Source: Selaginella moellendorffii
Taxonomy: Eukaryota > Streptophyta > Lycopodiopsida > Selaginellales > Selaginellaceae
Direction of reading: 5' to 3'
DNA: 64,000 nucleotides
Assembly: GCF_000143415.4 (NCBI RefSeq)
Contig: NW_003314272.1
Location: forward strand, 2,629,728-2,693,727
The first letter of the stretch is position 1. Each line of letters starts with the position of its first letter. Below, one piece after another: positions 45,111 through 54,320 of this stretch. The notes beneath the pieces were generated by a model. The model was not told where the DNA came from and searched no databases. It saw only the letters and a program-made list of their open reading frames with translations. The translations under genes were made by a program, and so were the position numbers.

Positions 45111-47850
45111 TCAATAGAAATATAAGGCCAAAACAAAAGCAAATTTGTCACCATGGATCTAGGCCCAATAGTTACCCCTCAAAAGCATCCCAACACACTT
45201 TACATTAAATTTTGTTAGCACTTGGCAGATTATCTGTTACTTTAGCTCCATATTATGGTAAGTGATTTTACCCTGTTATGATGCACTCTTCTCATTAGCC
45301 ACTTGAGGTGGTTTGGTTTGAGGATAATGTCTTGGAGCAAAATGGTACTCAATATTAGGCTTTTGAAAGTTTTTTGCTCTAAGGTCCATGCTAACATCTT
45401 CACCAACAAAGGAAAAGTAATGCTTTGAGTGAACAATTTTCATATCACTAATAAAAGCTTAGGGAGTGTATTTTATAGATGTGCCACAGACCACTTCCTC
45501 AACGATAATTGCCATCGTTTGAGTGGGTAGAGTTAATTTTCTCTTCATCCTATCATGTAACATCTCCTTATTCCCACGTATTTTCCTTCTTCAAATGCCA
45601 ACACTTTCAAAGACTACTCTATAATGCATATTAAATCTAACAGACATGCTTTATATAATTCATTTTCCCTTACCCTACCTCAGAGGAATGCCAACTCCAA
45701 TACTTACTTTTGGAGAGATTCACAATTGAGGTGTATGCAAAGTTCTTAAGTAGTTGATCTTAATAGAAAAAGCAATATTAAAAGGCGATAAAATGAGAAG
45801 AAACTAACCTGTGATATCCCCATTAGAACATTTTAACTTCCCACCACTTTAACCATGACTCAAGTTGAAGTAAGCAACTTATGTCCACTTCACGCCATAT
45901 ACAGAATTTTATTTACATTTGCCTTATGCTCATTTTCAGAAGGTGTAACTTGCCATTATTTACATAACTCCTTAAATATTGATTAAAACCTTAGCTTAAT
46001 AAAATGGCAGTGCTAGATTAGGTTCTATGCCCAATAAAACTCACAAGTCCTTTTAATGGTTGACCATCCCTAAAAATTGCTCAAACACCATTCCAGTTTG
46101 CACCAACCTTTTTTGCCATGAAACCACAAAATTTTGCAAGCTTATCAGTCCACTTTAGCACAATATTGGAGAGGGACTTCCAAAATATTTCATGGGCTGT
46201 CTGATCTTATACTTTAAGCTTTGCTATCAAAATTGTCAAATTACAATGTAGCTTGTGGAAACATAAATATTATAACCATTTTAATATAATTGAAATAAAA
46301 TTACCCTCATATGAGCTCCCATGGTTATCCAACCTAACATGCACTTCATATAACTCATGCATTTGCAAGGTCACTAGACCCAAACATGTCCATTCGAAAG
46401 ACAAAATCTACACTAGAGGTAATGTTTATTGTAGATATCTTGAAAAGGAAAGGGTGCTCCTGCTCATTCACAATTTGATCTAAAAACAAATTTCTATTGA
46501 TGAATTCATATGGATAGATATATTTCAACTCAAGGATAGAGTCAATTTTTTATTGCAACTTCTTCTTTTGAAATTCACACATCCAAGATTTTATCATAAA
46601 CAATATAATATAAGAAAAAGATATTATTGTTACATATGAAATACAATAGACATACCTCCTCAAGCTAGTAGTAGGTTATATGCTTCATAATAAGTCTTGC
46701 AAGCTAACTCCGGTCAGTTGAGTCTTTTAACAGCATGTATTGAGTAGAGTGTTGCGATAAAATCCTTGAGGATAATTTTTTGAATATACTTTAGAGTTGC
46801 AAATAAGTTTTTCATAATCTCTTCCTACACAACATTTTTGAAATGGTTGAGAAAATTCATTTGTATCCTTTTCTATATTGGATGTATATATGTAAGAAAG
46901 CAATGTTAGAAAAGGGTTAAGTTGGGCCCCAAAACAGTTAATAGAGTTTAAAAGTGTTTAAAAGTGTTCTTGAAATGATCTTAATGAGCATAATGAGTGC
47001 TTGTGAGAATGTATTTGGTTTTTAGTGTGATTTGGAGTATTTTGAAGAATTTTGATTGTAGCTCATAGTCAGCTATTGGTAACTAAACATCCTTTAGCAA
47101 TTTTAAGAAGTAATCCTTGTTTTCTTTTCTCACCAATTGTTAAATTCATGTTTGGGTGTATGCATATGGCACAATACATAATAGTGTCAGTTTTGGTAAA
47201 GATTAAAATTGCTATACCCAATTGGATCTTTCGAGCTATGCCACCTTTTATAATGAATAGGGCTTTGTGAACCATAATATGGATGGCTTATCGGGGGGCC
47301 ATTAACTTCATGCTTCTGCATTCTTGCTTGCCACGTGGCAAAATATTTTAGTGTGAGTCCAACTGCATTTCCAGAGTGGAGTAAGAGAGTTTACAACCTT
47401 TTTGAGTTTCTGTAAAAACAAATATTGAGAGGCAGATTACAAAAACTATCAAAGATCTTATCTTAAAAAAGTTTGGATGTCTTCATATTTCTCCTAAATC
47501 ATAACTCTTTTGCTCTCTAGGGGAGATCTAGTCCATAGTATCCTCCTCATTGTCAGATCTTTGGACAAATCTAGATACCCTTGGAGATTTCATGTGCACA
47601 AGAGTGCATGTCATGCTTCCACATCAATGGAACACCATAGCCATTGCTGGTTCATGTAGAAGGATACAAAAACACCACCAAAATGTTGTATAACACCTGC
47701 AACAAAAAGGAGGAACTCAGTCACAAACAATTAAAGATTAGATGGAGTTATGAGTTTGATTCAAAAAAGAATCTCCAACATTTTATCTGTCCACCATTTT
47801 ATCTGGTTCATTTTAGCCCTCAAAGAATATACCACCGAATATCTTAAACC
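45111..47850. other. AT-rich intergenic DNA, nothing recognised
   Basis: No coding region, RNA gene or repeat relationship that I can support. Short frames (for example 47052-47270) have no domain. Near 47,846 there is a short AAACCCTAAACCCTA telomere-like box just upstream of the aegerolysin gene, a common plant promoter motif. Confidence 0.4.
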
Positions 47851-47872
47851 CTAAACCCTACTTTTTTTGAAT

Positions 47873-48388
47873 ATGGATAACGAACACATCAGCGTCATCT
47901 TCCTGGCGACTTTGATCGTTTCATCGAGTGCTCAAGAAGGCAAGTTCTTCCAAATCCTATCAAGATCCACACACTGTGAGTGATCAGGAGCGAGGCAATG
48001 GGTCGCGGTGAAGATCAATGACAGGGGCTCCGCCTCGCTGGTCGTGAAGAACGCCCATCTGGATTGGGGGGCCTGGTGCGACTACCCAAACACCACCAAC
48101 GAAGCCTCGTCCCCAGAGTTGGAGCACATATCTTCCGGCAATGGCTCCCTCACCATTGCGGCCTGTGGCAAGACGCTCTTCACCGGGACCAAAGGCTCCT
48201 TCCAGCTCTACGACCGCCAGCTCCCATCATCCCCGGCATTCAACGTTTCCTTCGACTCCCCGGCCCTGGCCTCCAACAGCTTCAGCGTGAGCAGCGGCAA
48301 GAACTTTCTGGCCTTTGTCCGTCCCTCGCAGATCCAGCCCCGTGGACCGCTCGGCCTAGTAGAGCTGACGCTGCTCAAGGAAGTGTGA
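47873..48388 (+). CDS. Secreted aegerolysin-family protein
   Basis: Exon 1 is 47873-47939 and exon 2 is 47988-48388, separated by a 48-nt intron with a GC donor (AAG|GCAAGT) and CAG acceptor. The junction restores a phase-1 codon and yields 155 residues. Residues 1-20 form a signal peptide ending ..SSSAQ. The mature part of about 135 residues matches the aegerolysin fold: QWVAVKIND, then SLVVKNAHLDWG, then GTKGSFQLYD. Aegerolysins are small lipid-binding proteins, best known from fungi and bacteria. Some bind sphingolipids or ceramide phosphoethanolamine, and pore formation needs a separate MACPF partner, which is not seen here. Its role in a plant is unknown; a defensive role is a guess. The neighbouring PLATZ gene converges 19 bp away. 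Confidence 0.8.
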
Positions 48389-48407
48389 AGCTCCGAAAGC
48401 CGTCGTT

Positions 48408-49343
48408 TCACTGCATCGTCTTGATGTAGACTGTCTCGAGTGAATCAGTCGAGAGAACCCGCTTGCCTTTGAGAGCCGCCGTCTTTGCTTCGAGGTCGAC
48501 GAAAGCGTATGGACAGCCCGGCCTGTAGTAAAACCAGTCCCCTTCAGCAGTGCCTCTAGCGAAACTCCCGGCTTCCATGCTTTGTCTCCGCCCGCGCCTA
48601 GACCGCTTTCCCTTTAGAACGCAGCTCCCTGGGCCTGGACGTTCTTCTTGAGAGCAACTCGAGGCTTCCGGTTTGCCTTCTGGCTCGCCTTCTGGTTTGC
48701 CTTCTGGTTCGCCTTCTTGTTTGCCTTCTTCTGGTTTTCCTTCTGGTTCGACTGGTTGGCCACCCTCTGGTTTGCCTTCTGGTTCAACTGGTTTGCCACC
48801 CTCTGGTTTGCCTTCTGGTTCGACTGGTTCGCGTCCTTCTGGTTTGCCTTCTGGTTCGACTGGCTCGCCTCCTTCTGGTTCGACTGGTTTGTCTTCTTCT
48901 GGTTCGCCTTCAAGTTCCAGGGAGGCCTGCTTCCTCTTGCAGTAGATCGAGCAGTAGAAGTCATCCGAGAGAAGCGAGCAGTCCATACACTGCCCCAGGA
49001 AACTTGGAGTCTGACGGTTGAGATGTATGGTGTCCCTCTCGGAGCTGACTTGCACATTCCGGACGTTGATCACCTTTCCTATGTCCTGTGCACTGACCGT
49101 CACGCAACGAAAAATCTTGCGCAGGTGCAGCAGCTTGTGGCCGTGACGGTGCTCGGACTTCTTGGCTTCGCACAGGGTCTGGCGGCACTTGATGCAGAAC
49201 AGCACCATCCTTCGACGGTGAACAGACGTACCGGATGGACAGGAGCATTTCTCGAGATTTTGGAGAGCGAGGAGGTCATCCAGCCATGCGAGAGCTTCTT
49301 CTGGTCCTTTTGTGTGTCGTTCGTCTGTATCTGGATGCATCAC
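48408..49343 (-). CDS. PLATZ-like zinc-binding protein with a Glu/Pro-rich repeat
   Basis: 311 residues. The N-terminal PLATZ region begins with ALAWLDDLLAL (where canonical members have a PPWL-type motif) and carries CSCPSG, MVLFCIKCRQTLC and EHRHGHKLLHLRKIFRCVTV. DIGKVINVRNVQV and FLGQCMDCSLLSDDFYCSIYCKRK complete the Cys/His set, in the usual order. Residues ~142-235 are a low-complexity tract of about 11-residue units EPEGKPEGGxPV. This tract replaces the variable Ser-rich tail common in plant PLATZ proteins. The C-terminal part (GDWFYYRPGCPYAFVDLEAK) was not recognised. PLATZ proteins bind A/T-rich DNA and repress or modulate transcription; the protein is probably nuclear. An upstream exon cannot be excluded. 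Confidence 0.7.
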   Translation of the reverse strand: MMHPDTDERHTKGPEEALAWLDDLLALQNLEKCSCPSGTSVHRRRMVLFCIKCRQTLCEAKKSEHRHGHKLLHLRKIFRCVTVSAQDIGKVINVRNVQVSSERDTIHLNRQTPSFLGQCMDCSLLSDDFYCSIYCKRKQASLELEGEPEEDKPVEPEGGEPVEPEGKPEGREPVEPEGKPEGGKPVEPEGKPEGGQPVEPEGKPEEGKQEGEPEGKPEGEPEGKPEASSCSQEERPGPGSCVLKGKRSRRGRRQSMEAGSFARGTAEGDWFYYRPGCPYAFVDLEAKTAALKGKRVLSTDSLETVYIKTMQ

Positions 49344-49399
49344 GACCGGACCTCAAAGAATCTGGTCAAGAAACACGAAAAACTTAGTCAAATTGTCGC

Positions 49400-49935
49400 T
49401 CACTGAATGATCTTTACGTGGAATTGTTTGCTGCCTCGAGAAAGAACCTCTCTTCGTTGCAGATCGAGGATCCTACACCGGACCGGAGTTAAAGTCGATA
49501 GATCAGAGCAAAACTAGGAAGCTTTTCTTGCGATAGAACGAATTCTTCCTCACCTTAGAGTCTTCAGCGTTACGGAAGAGAGCACCGCAGCGAAGTGGAA
49601 AGTAGTTGCCTGTGTTTCTTACGGATTTTTACGGAAAGAACGAATCCTTGCTCTTGAGGACCCGCGCAACCGCCGTGGTGTCCTTCAGCGCTAAATCGGC
49701 GTCGGATGGCGAGCGCTCCAGCAAACTACGAAGAAATCTCCCGGTGAGCGTCGAAAGAGGGCAGCTTTTCTTACGGAAACAACGAACTCCTCCGCTCGTG
49801 CCCGCTGCTGCGAAATCGCTGTCAAACGCTGCCGCAAGGAGGAAGTAGCTACCTGGTAATCGGAATTTGTTCTTCCGGCGCTCTACCCTACGCGCCCTTC
49901 GTTCGTCCGCCTAGGAGAGATCCTCGAGACCGGGA
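49400..49935. other. Intergenic, loosely repetitive
   Basis: Three loose copies of a block starting CTTACGGA-A-AACGAA occur at about 49,530, 49,620 and 49,780, followed by similar purine-rich stretches (AGCG..AAATCG). No domain is seen in the short frame 49606-49848. It may hold the upstream region of the PLATZ gene. Confidence 0.3.
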
Positions 49936-50018
49936 GAAGCTAGTAAAAGAGCGGGAGTAATCCTAGCCGTCCATCCCAACGGTCATAAGAATATCCAGAT
50001 CCTCGCCTTCTGCTGAAG

Positions 50019-51770
50019 CTACTCCCTGCTACTGATCGTTGACAAGCTGAATGCTTCGGTGTTGGAAGCACCGCTCCCGACCACCTCAAATCCAAGAGGC
50101 CTCTCCGGAAGCTTTTGAGGAACACCCGTCCCATCCTCGAGCATCTTCACAGCTTGGAGCATGCTGGGCCTGTGAACAACGTAAGGATGGGCGCAGAGAA
50201 ACGCCACAAAGAGGAAGCGTAGCATCTCCAGCAAGAACTCGTCGGCCAGTCCCGCGAGTTTAACTCCAGAGAACACGTCCCACAGCTTGTCCCTCTGGAT
50301 TAAATCCCAGGCCCAGTCTGCTATTGGTGTCGACAAGGGCGGAACCAGCGCCTTGTTTCCCGTCAAGACTTCCAGCATCACGATCCCGAAGCTGTAAACG
50401 TCGCTCTTGTCTGTAAGCTGCTCGTATAGTACGTACTCTGGCGCAACGTATCCCTGCGTGCCGACAGTGCCCGTTCTGAAACTGCTCACCCCCTCAGGCA
50501 CGAACTTCGCCAGCCCCATGTCCGAGATTCTTGGAGTCATACTCTCGTCTAGCAAGATGTTGCTGCTCTTGACATCCCTGTGGATGATTCTCGCCTCAGC
50601 ACCACCATGCAAATAGGCCAGGCCTCGAGCAACACCGAGAATGATCGCTTTTCTGAGTTCCCACGATTCACGTATCACGCTCTGGCCAGGCACTGAGAGA
50701 TGATCCTGTAAGCTGCCGTTGGGCATAAACTCGTAGACAATGAACCGCTCGTGCCGTGTTTCGGAGCTGCTAGAGACGCACCAACCGAGTAGTCCTGCCA
50801 GATTCCTATGGCGAACGCTGCCGATGATTTCGACTTCGTTGATGAATTCCGCATCTCCTGCGGAACTACAGTTTTTGAATCTCTTGACGGCTATCAGAGT
50901 TCCATCCCCCAGAACTCCCTTGAAGACGTTGCTGAATCCTCCAGATCCAATCTTGTTTCGAGAAGAGAATCCAGCGGTGGCTAGCCTCAGCTCTTGGATA
51001 CTGAACTTCACTGGTCCGTGCATCATCCTGAAAGTTCTGTCGCTGTGCTCATTATCCCGTAGCTGCAAGTTCCTTCGCCGTAAATACCAGATAGCTATGA
51101 TCAAGACCACCAGGATCGTACCGGCCGGAACCACGGTTGATAGAATGATCACCCTCCTTCGACGTTGCTGATCCTGTGCATCTGCGTCTCTCAAGAAGAA
51201 GAGGCAAGATGCAACCATCGAATCCAGAGGCCCTGTTCTGCTAGCGATACCTGCCGCGTAAATAAACGAAAACCTCAAGCAGCCCTCCTCTGCCGTCGAA
51301 CTCGCCGAAGTTGCACGGCTAACACACCTACCACACGCCGGACGTGTTGAAAAGCTACTGCATGCTGAATCCAACTCCTCAAGTGCTTCTGGAGTGATGG
51401 ACAGTCGATAATCCGCCACTGTTCTTATTTGCGGACATCTTGCTGAGCTCTCCATCAACACTGATGCAGTGATTCCACAAGCCGTACTCAAATTCGCATC
51501 CTGTCCCATAGCCGGTAATTCCATCTTAAACTCATCGATGCAAGCGCTGGCATCTTGCTGAGGGAGCAAGAACACCTGTGTCCTCCGAGCATACTCCGCT
51601 ACTACAAAATTCAGCCTGTTCCATGCGTCTGAGCACGTTCCACATGAATTTCCGCCGGGATCACAGCTGAAGCCATCAAGCACCCCGAAATTAAGCGGAC
51701 AAATTGCTGCTGCTGCTAGGCCTTGGAGAGCTGCCACTGCCACTGCTACCAGAGTCACCAAAGAAGCCAT
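50019..51770 (-). CDS. SPARK-domain receptor-like kinase (At1g11050/RKF3-like)
   Basis: 583 residues in a single exon. Signal peptide ~1-21. The Cys-rich SPARK ectodomain spans ~22-195 (ICPLNFGVLDGF, CGTCSDAWNRLNFV, CGRCVSRA). The transmembrane helix is ~208-230 (VVPAGTILVVLIIAIWYL), followed by a basic stop-transfer RRRN. The kinase domain is ~270-545, with the Gly loop IGSGGFSNVFKG, catalytic Lys in LIAVKRFK, HRDVKSSNILLDE, and APEYVLYEQLTDKSDVYSFG. The metal-binding motif is DMG instead of DFG, which still keeps the Asp, so activity is possible. It probably perceives an extracellular signal at the plasma membrane. The next gene upstream lies 133 bp away on the same strand. Confidence 0.88.
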   Translation of the reverse strand: MASLVTLVAVAVAALQGLAAAAICPLNFGVLDGFSCDPGGNSCGTCSDAWNRLNFVVAEYARRTQVFLLPQQDASACIDEFKMELPAMGQDANLSTACGITASVLMESSARCPQIRTVADYRLSITPEALEELDSACSSFSTRPACGRCVSRATSASSTAEEGCLRFSFIYAAGIASRTGPLDSMVASCLFFLRDADAQDQQRRRRVIILSTVVPAGTILVVLIIAIWYLRRRNLQLRDNEHSDRTFRMMHGPVKFSIQELRLATAGFSSRNKIGSGGFSNVFKGVLGDGTLIAVKRFKNCSSAGDAEFINEVEIIGSVRHRNLAGLLGWCVSSSSETRHERFIVYEFMPNGSLQDHLSVPGQSVIRESWELRKAIILGVARGLAYLHGGAEARIIHRDVKSSNILLDESMTPRISDMGLAKFVPEGVSSFRTGTVGTQGYVAPEYVLYEQLTDKSDVYSFGIVMLEVLTGNKALVPPLSTPIADWAWDLIQRDKLWDVFSGVKLAGLADEFLLEMLRFLFVAFLCAHPYVVHRPSMLQAVKMLEDGTGVPQKLPERPLGFEVVGSGASNTEAFSLSTISSRE

Positions 51771-51903
51771 TCGAATACCAAACCTACTAAAACCTCCGGT
51801 CTTTCGCGGCAGGAGCTTCTTTCAAAATCAGAAAAAGTCATAGGATAGAGATGGAACAAAAAAGGGTTGGAAAAGAGAACCTCGATTTGACGAATACACG
51901 TCG

Positions 51904-52924
51904 TCAACCCTCGAGCATGGCTTTAGCTGCATCTACAAGAGCCGCTCTCAGTGTGTCAGGAGCCCGCCCAAGAACAGTAAAGCCTTCTTTGTCTTCGATA
52001 TCAATATCAGCGCCATTGCGAAGTAGAAGAAAGGCCACCTTCCAGACAACAGCAGCAAGGAAGAACATTCAGGAAGCGCATTCTATCAATAAAAACAAAC
52101 AGCAAAGTAAAGAACTGCGCTTACTTGGTCGTGACCGCAAATTGTTGCCTGCATAAGAGGTGTCTGGCCCTGTCCATCGGTGACATCAACATTTGCGCCT
52201 TCCTCGAGCAAGAGCTCGCACACACTCGCATGCCCGGCACTAGCAGCTCGGTGTAAAGGTGTACATCCAACCTGCTTACTGCAGCGTTAAATCCCTCAAA
52301 TGGAACACGAAACACGATCAAACCTTGTCTTTTTTGTCAATCTTCGCACCAGCCAAGATCAATGCTCTAGCGATCTCGACGCGATTTTTGCTGGCAGCGT
52401 AGTGAAGAGCAGTTCGACCTCCATTGTTTTGCTTCTGTACGTCCGCCCCTGGAATGGCATCTGAGTGAGAAAGCCAGCAACGCAAAGCAAAACCTTCGTG
52501 AAATGAAAGAAGGAAGAAGAAGAATGACGAAGAGGATGAACAGGAAGTGAAAAAGAAAGAATGCGTGCCTGCTTGTAGCAAAACCTCCACAACTTTGGCA
52601 TGACCACTGCTGGCAGCAGACTGCAGCGGCGTCCAGCCTTCCTCGTCGCTCGCATCCACCGATCCAGGGCCAGCAGCCGCAAGAATTCTCACAATCTGCG
52701 TGAAAAAATCACTTCGCTCGCCCCGAGAAATATTGGAAGAAAGGTTTCCTCACCTCGACATGCCCCGATCCCGCCGCGACGTGGATCAGACTGCGCTCGT
52801 CCTCATTCCTCAATGCCAGGATCCTCGCGAGCTCGTGATCTTGGTCGATCCTCCGGAATGGATCGGCGTCGCCGGCCTCCGCCGCGCGGAAGAGCTCCTC
52901 GCTCCCTAAACCATCAATCTCCAT
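51904..52924 (-). CDS. Ankyrin-repeat protein, PSMD10/gankyrin-like
   Basis: Five exons: 52924-52754, 52695-52569, 52448-52324, 52271-52125 and 52038-51904. All junctions keep frame, giving 234 residues, close to the 226-240 of PSMD10-type proteins. Ankyrin units are visible: RSLIHVAAGSGHVE, GWTPLQSAASSGHAKVVEVL, GRTALHYAASKNRVEIARAL, GCTPLHRAASAGHASVCELL, GQTPLMQATICGHDQ and the C-terminal unit GFTVLGRAPDTLRAAL. Intron 2 has a GC donor (CAG|GCACGC); the other three use GT. Family members chaperone the 26S proteasome Rpt3/S6b subunit, so a proteasome-assembly role is inferred. It diverges from the VTT gene with about 210 bp between start codons, probably a shared promoter. Confidence 0.85.
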
Positions 52925-53133
52925 TGCCAAATGGCCAGAGAAGTTAAAACCCTAAAATCCCAAATCTCGCGTGCCTTTTCTGGGACGAAATTCCGGCCTT
53001 TGCTTCTGATTTAGGTTGAGTGGATGGAGCAAGAGAGCTCCACCACGCCTGGAAGATTTTAGGGATGCGCCATTACCACGAATCGTGATCGTGAGGAGCA
53101 GCCACTCCAGGTAATCTAGCAATCCCCAGCGCG

Positions 53134-54221
53134 ATGAGGACCGGGAGCTCTTTCTTGTCTGGTTATTTCACGCTGCCTAGCTTCTGGATCCCGGCTGCTA
53201 CTGCACCTAGCACTCTAGATCCATTGCTCCAAGAGAAGGGAGAATCCAATTCCACCGTAGAAGCAAATAGCGACAATGGGGAGGCTAGAAACGAATCGAG
53301 CTTTCCATTGACGAGATTGGAAACCATGGCTGTGGTGGCGCTCTTCACCGTCTTTGTTGGTGGGCTGATAGCAATCTTCTTGACGATGCCAGACGCCGAC
53401 CGGGACGTCTTCAAGCTTCCTCGGACCTTGGAAGAGCTTCGAAAGCTCACGTAAGTTTTTTCCCTTTCGGTTCTCTCGAGTTTGACACTCTTTTCTACTC
53501 CAGGGAGTATCTTTCTGTCTATGCCCAAGATCATACGCTGCAAGTGCTGCTCGGCTATGTCGTGAGCTACGTTTTTCTCCAGACTTTCATGATCCCGGGA
53601 ACCATCTTGATGTCGCTGCTGGCGGGGGCGCTCTTTGGCGAGTACTACGGCCTTCTTCTCGTGGTTTCCACGGCCACCGCGGGTGCTTGCTCGTGTTACT
53701 TCCTCTCCAAGCTTGTTGGAAGGCCACTGCTGAATTGGCTGTGGCCGGACAAGCTCGCCTTCTTTCGAGACGAGGTGAGAAACCTTCCACTTCTTTCGCT
53801 TCCACTTGATCAAGCATCGGCTTCTCGTCTCTCCAGGTAGCGAAACGCAAAGACAAGCTTCTCAACTACATGCTCTTCCTGAGAATCACTCCAACGCTTC
53901 CAAACACATTCATCAACGTCGCGTCTCCGATTGTAGATATTCCATTCGACACGTTTTTCTGGGCTACCGCGATCGGTCTCGTCCCCGCCGCGTTCGTCAC
54001 GGTCCGGGTGAGTGACACTCCTCATCAAAATCTCTCTTTTCTCCCGGAATAACGTTCCCTCCTTTCCATGCCAGGCCGGATTGGCACTGGGTGAACTCCA
54101 ATCCCTGCGAGACCTCTACGACTTCAAGACAATCGCAACACTCTTCTTTATTGGCCTCGTCTCGATCGTCCCGACTGTCTTTGCGAGCAAACCAACGGAA
54201 CAAGCAAAGGAAAACTCCTGA
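53134..54221 (+). CDS. VTT/DedA (SNARE-associated) family membrane protein, TMEM41-like
   Basis: Four exons: 53134-53450, 53504-53774, 53837-54007 and 54075-54221, with GT-AG introns of 53, 62 and 67 nt. The product is 301 residues. After a variable N-terminus come a membrane helix (MAVVALFTVFVGGLIAIFL), the VTT-domain signature (FMIPGTILMSLLAGALFG), the AGACSCYFLSKLVGRPL segment, the amphipathic RITPTLPNTFIN motif and two C-terminal helices. TMEM41/VMP1-type proteins are ER scramblases acting in lipid transfer and autophagy; plant members are annotated only as SNARE-associated Golgi proteins. The start was chosen as the first ATG of the frame. It converges with the U-box gene, 99 bp apart. 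Confidence 0.88.
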
Positions 54222-54320
54222 CGATTGTTTCCATTCTTTTCTTTGTAAATACACCAATTGCCTTTGATCGCTCTATGAAAACCAGTTCTTTACAAGTCAA
54301 AATACAAGCCAAAGCGCTCA

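Noticed and set aside
47843..47860. Interstitial telomere repeat
   Set aside because: Only two CCCTAAA-type units; such boxes are common in plant promoters.
48648..49406. 252-codon plus-strand frame rich in Phe and Trp
   Set aside because: It is the antisense shadow of the EPEGKPEGG repeat of the PLATZ-like gene; the opposite strand has a clear zinc-binding domain.
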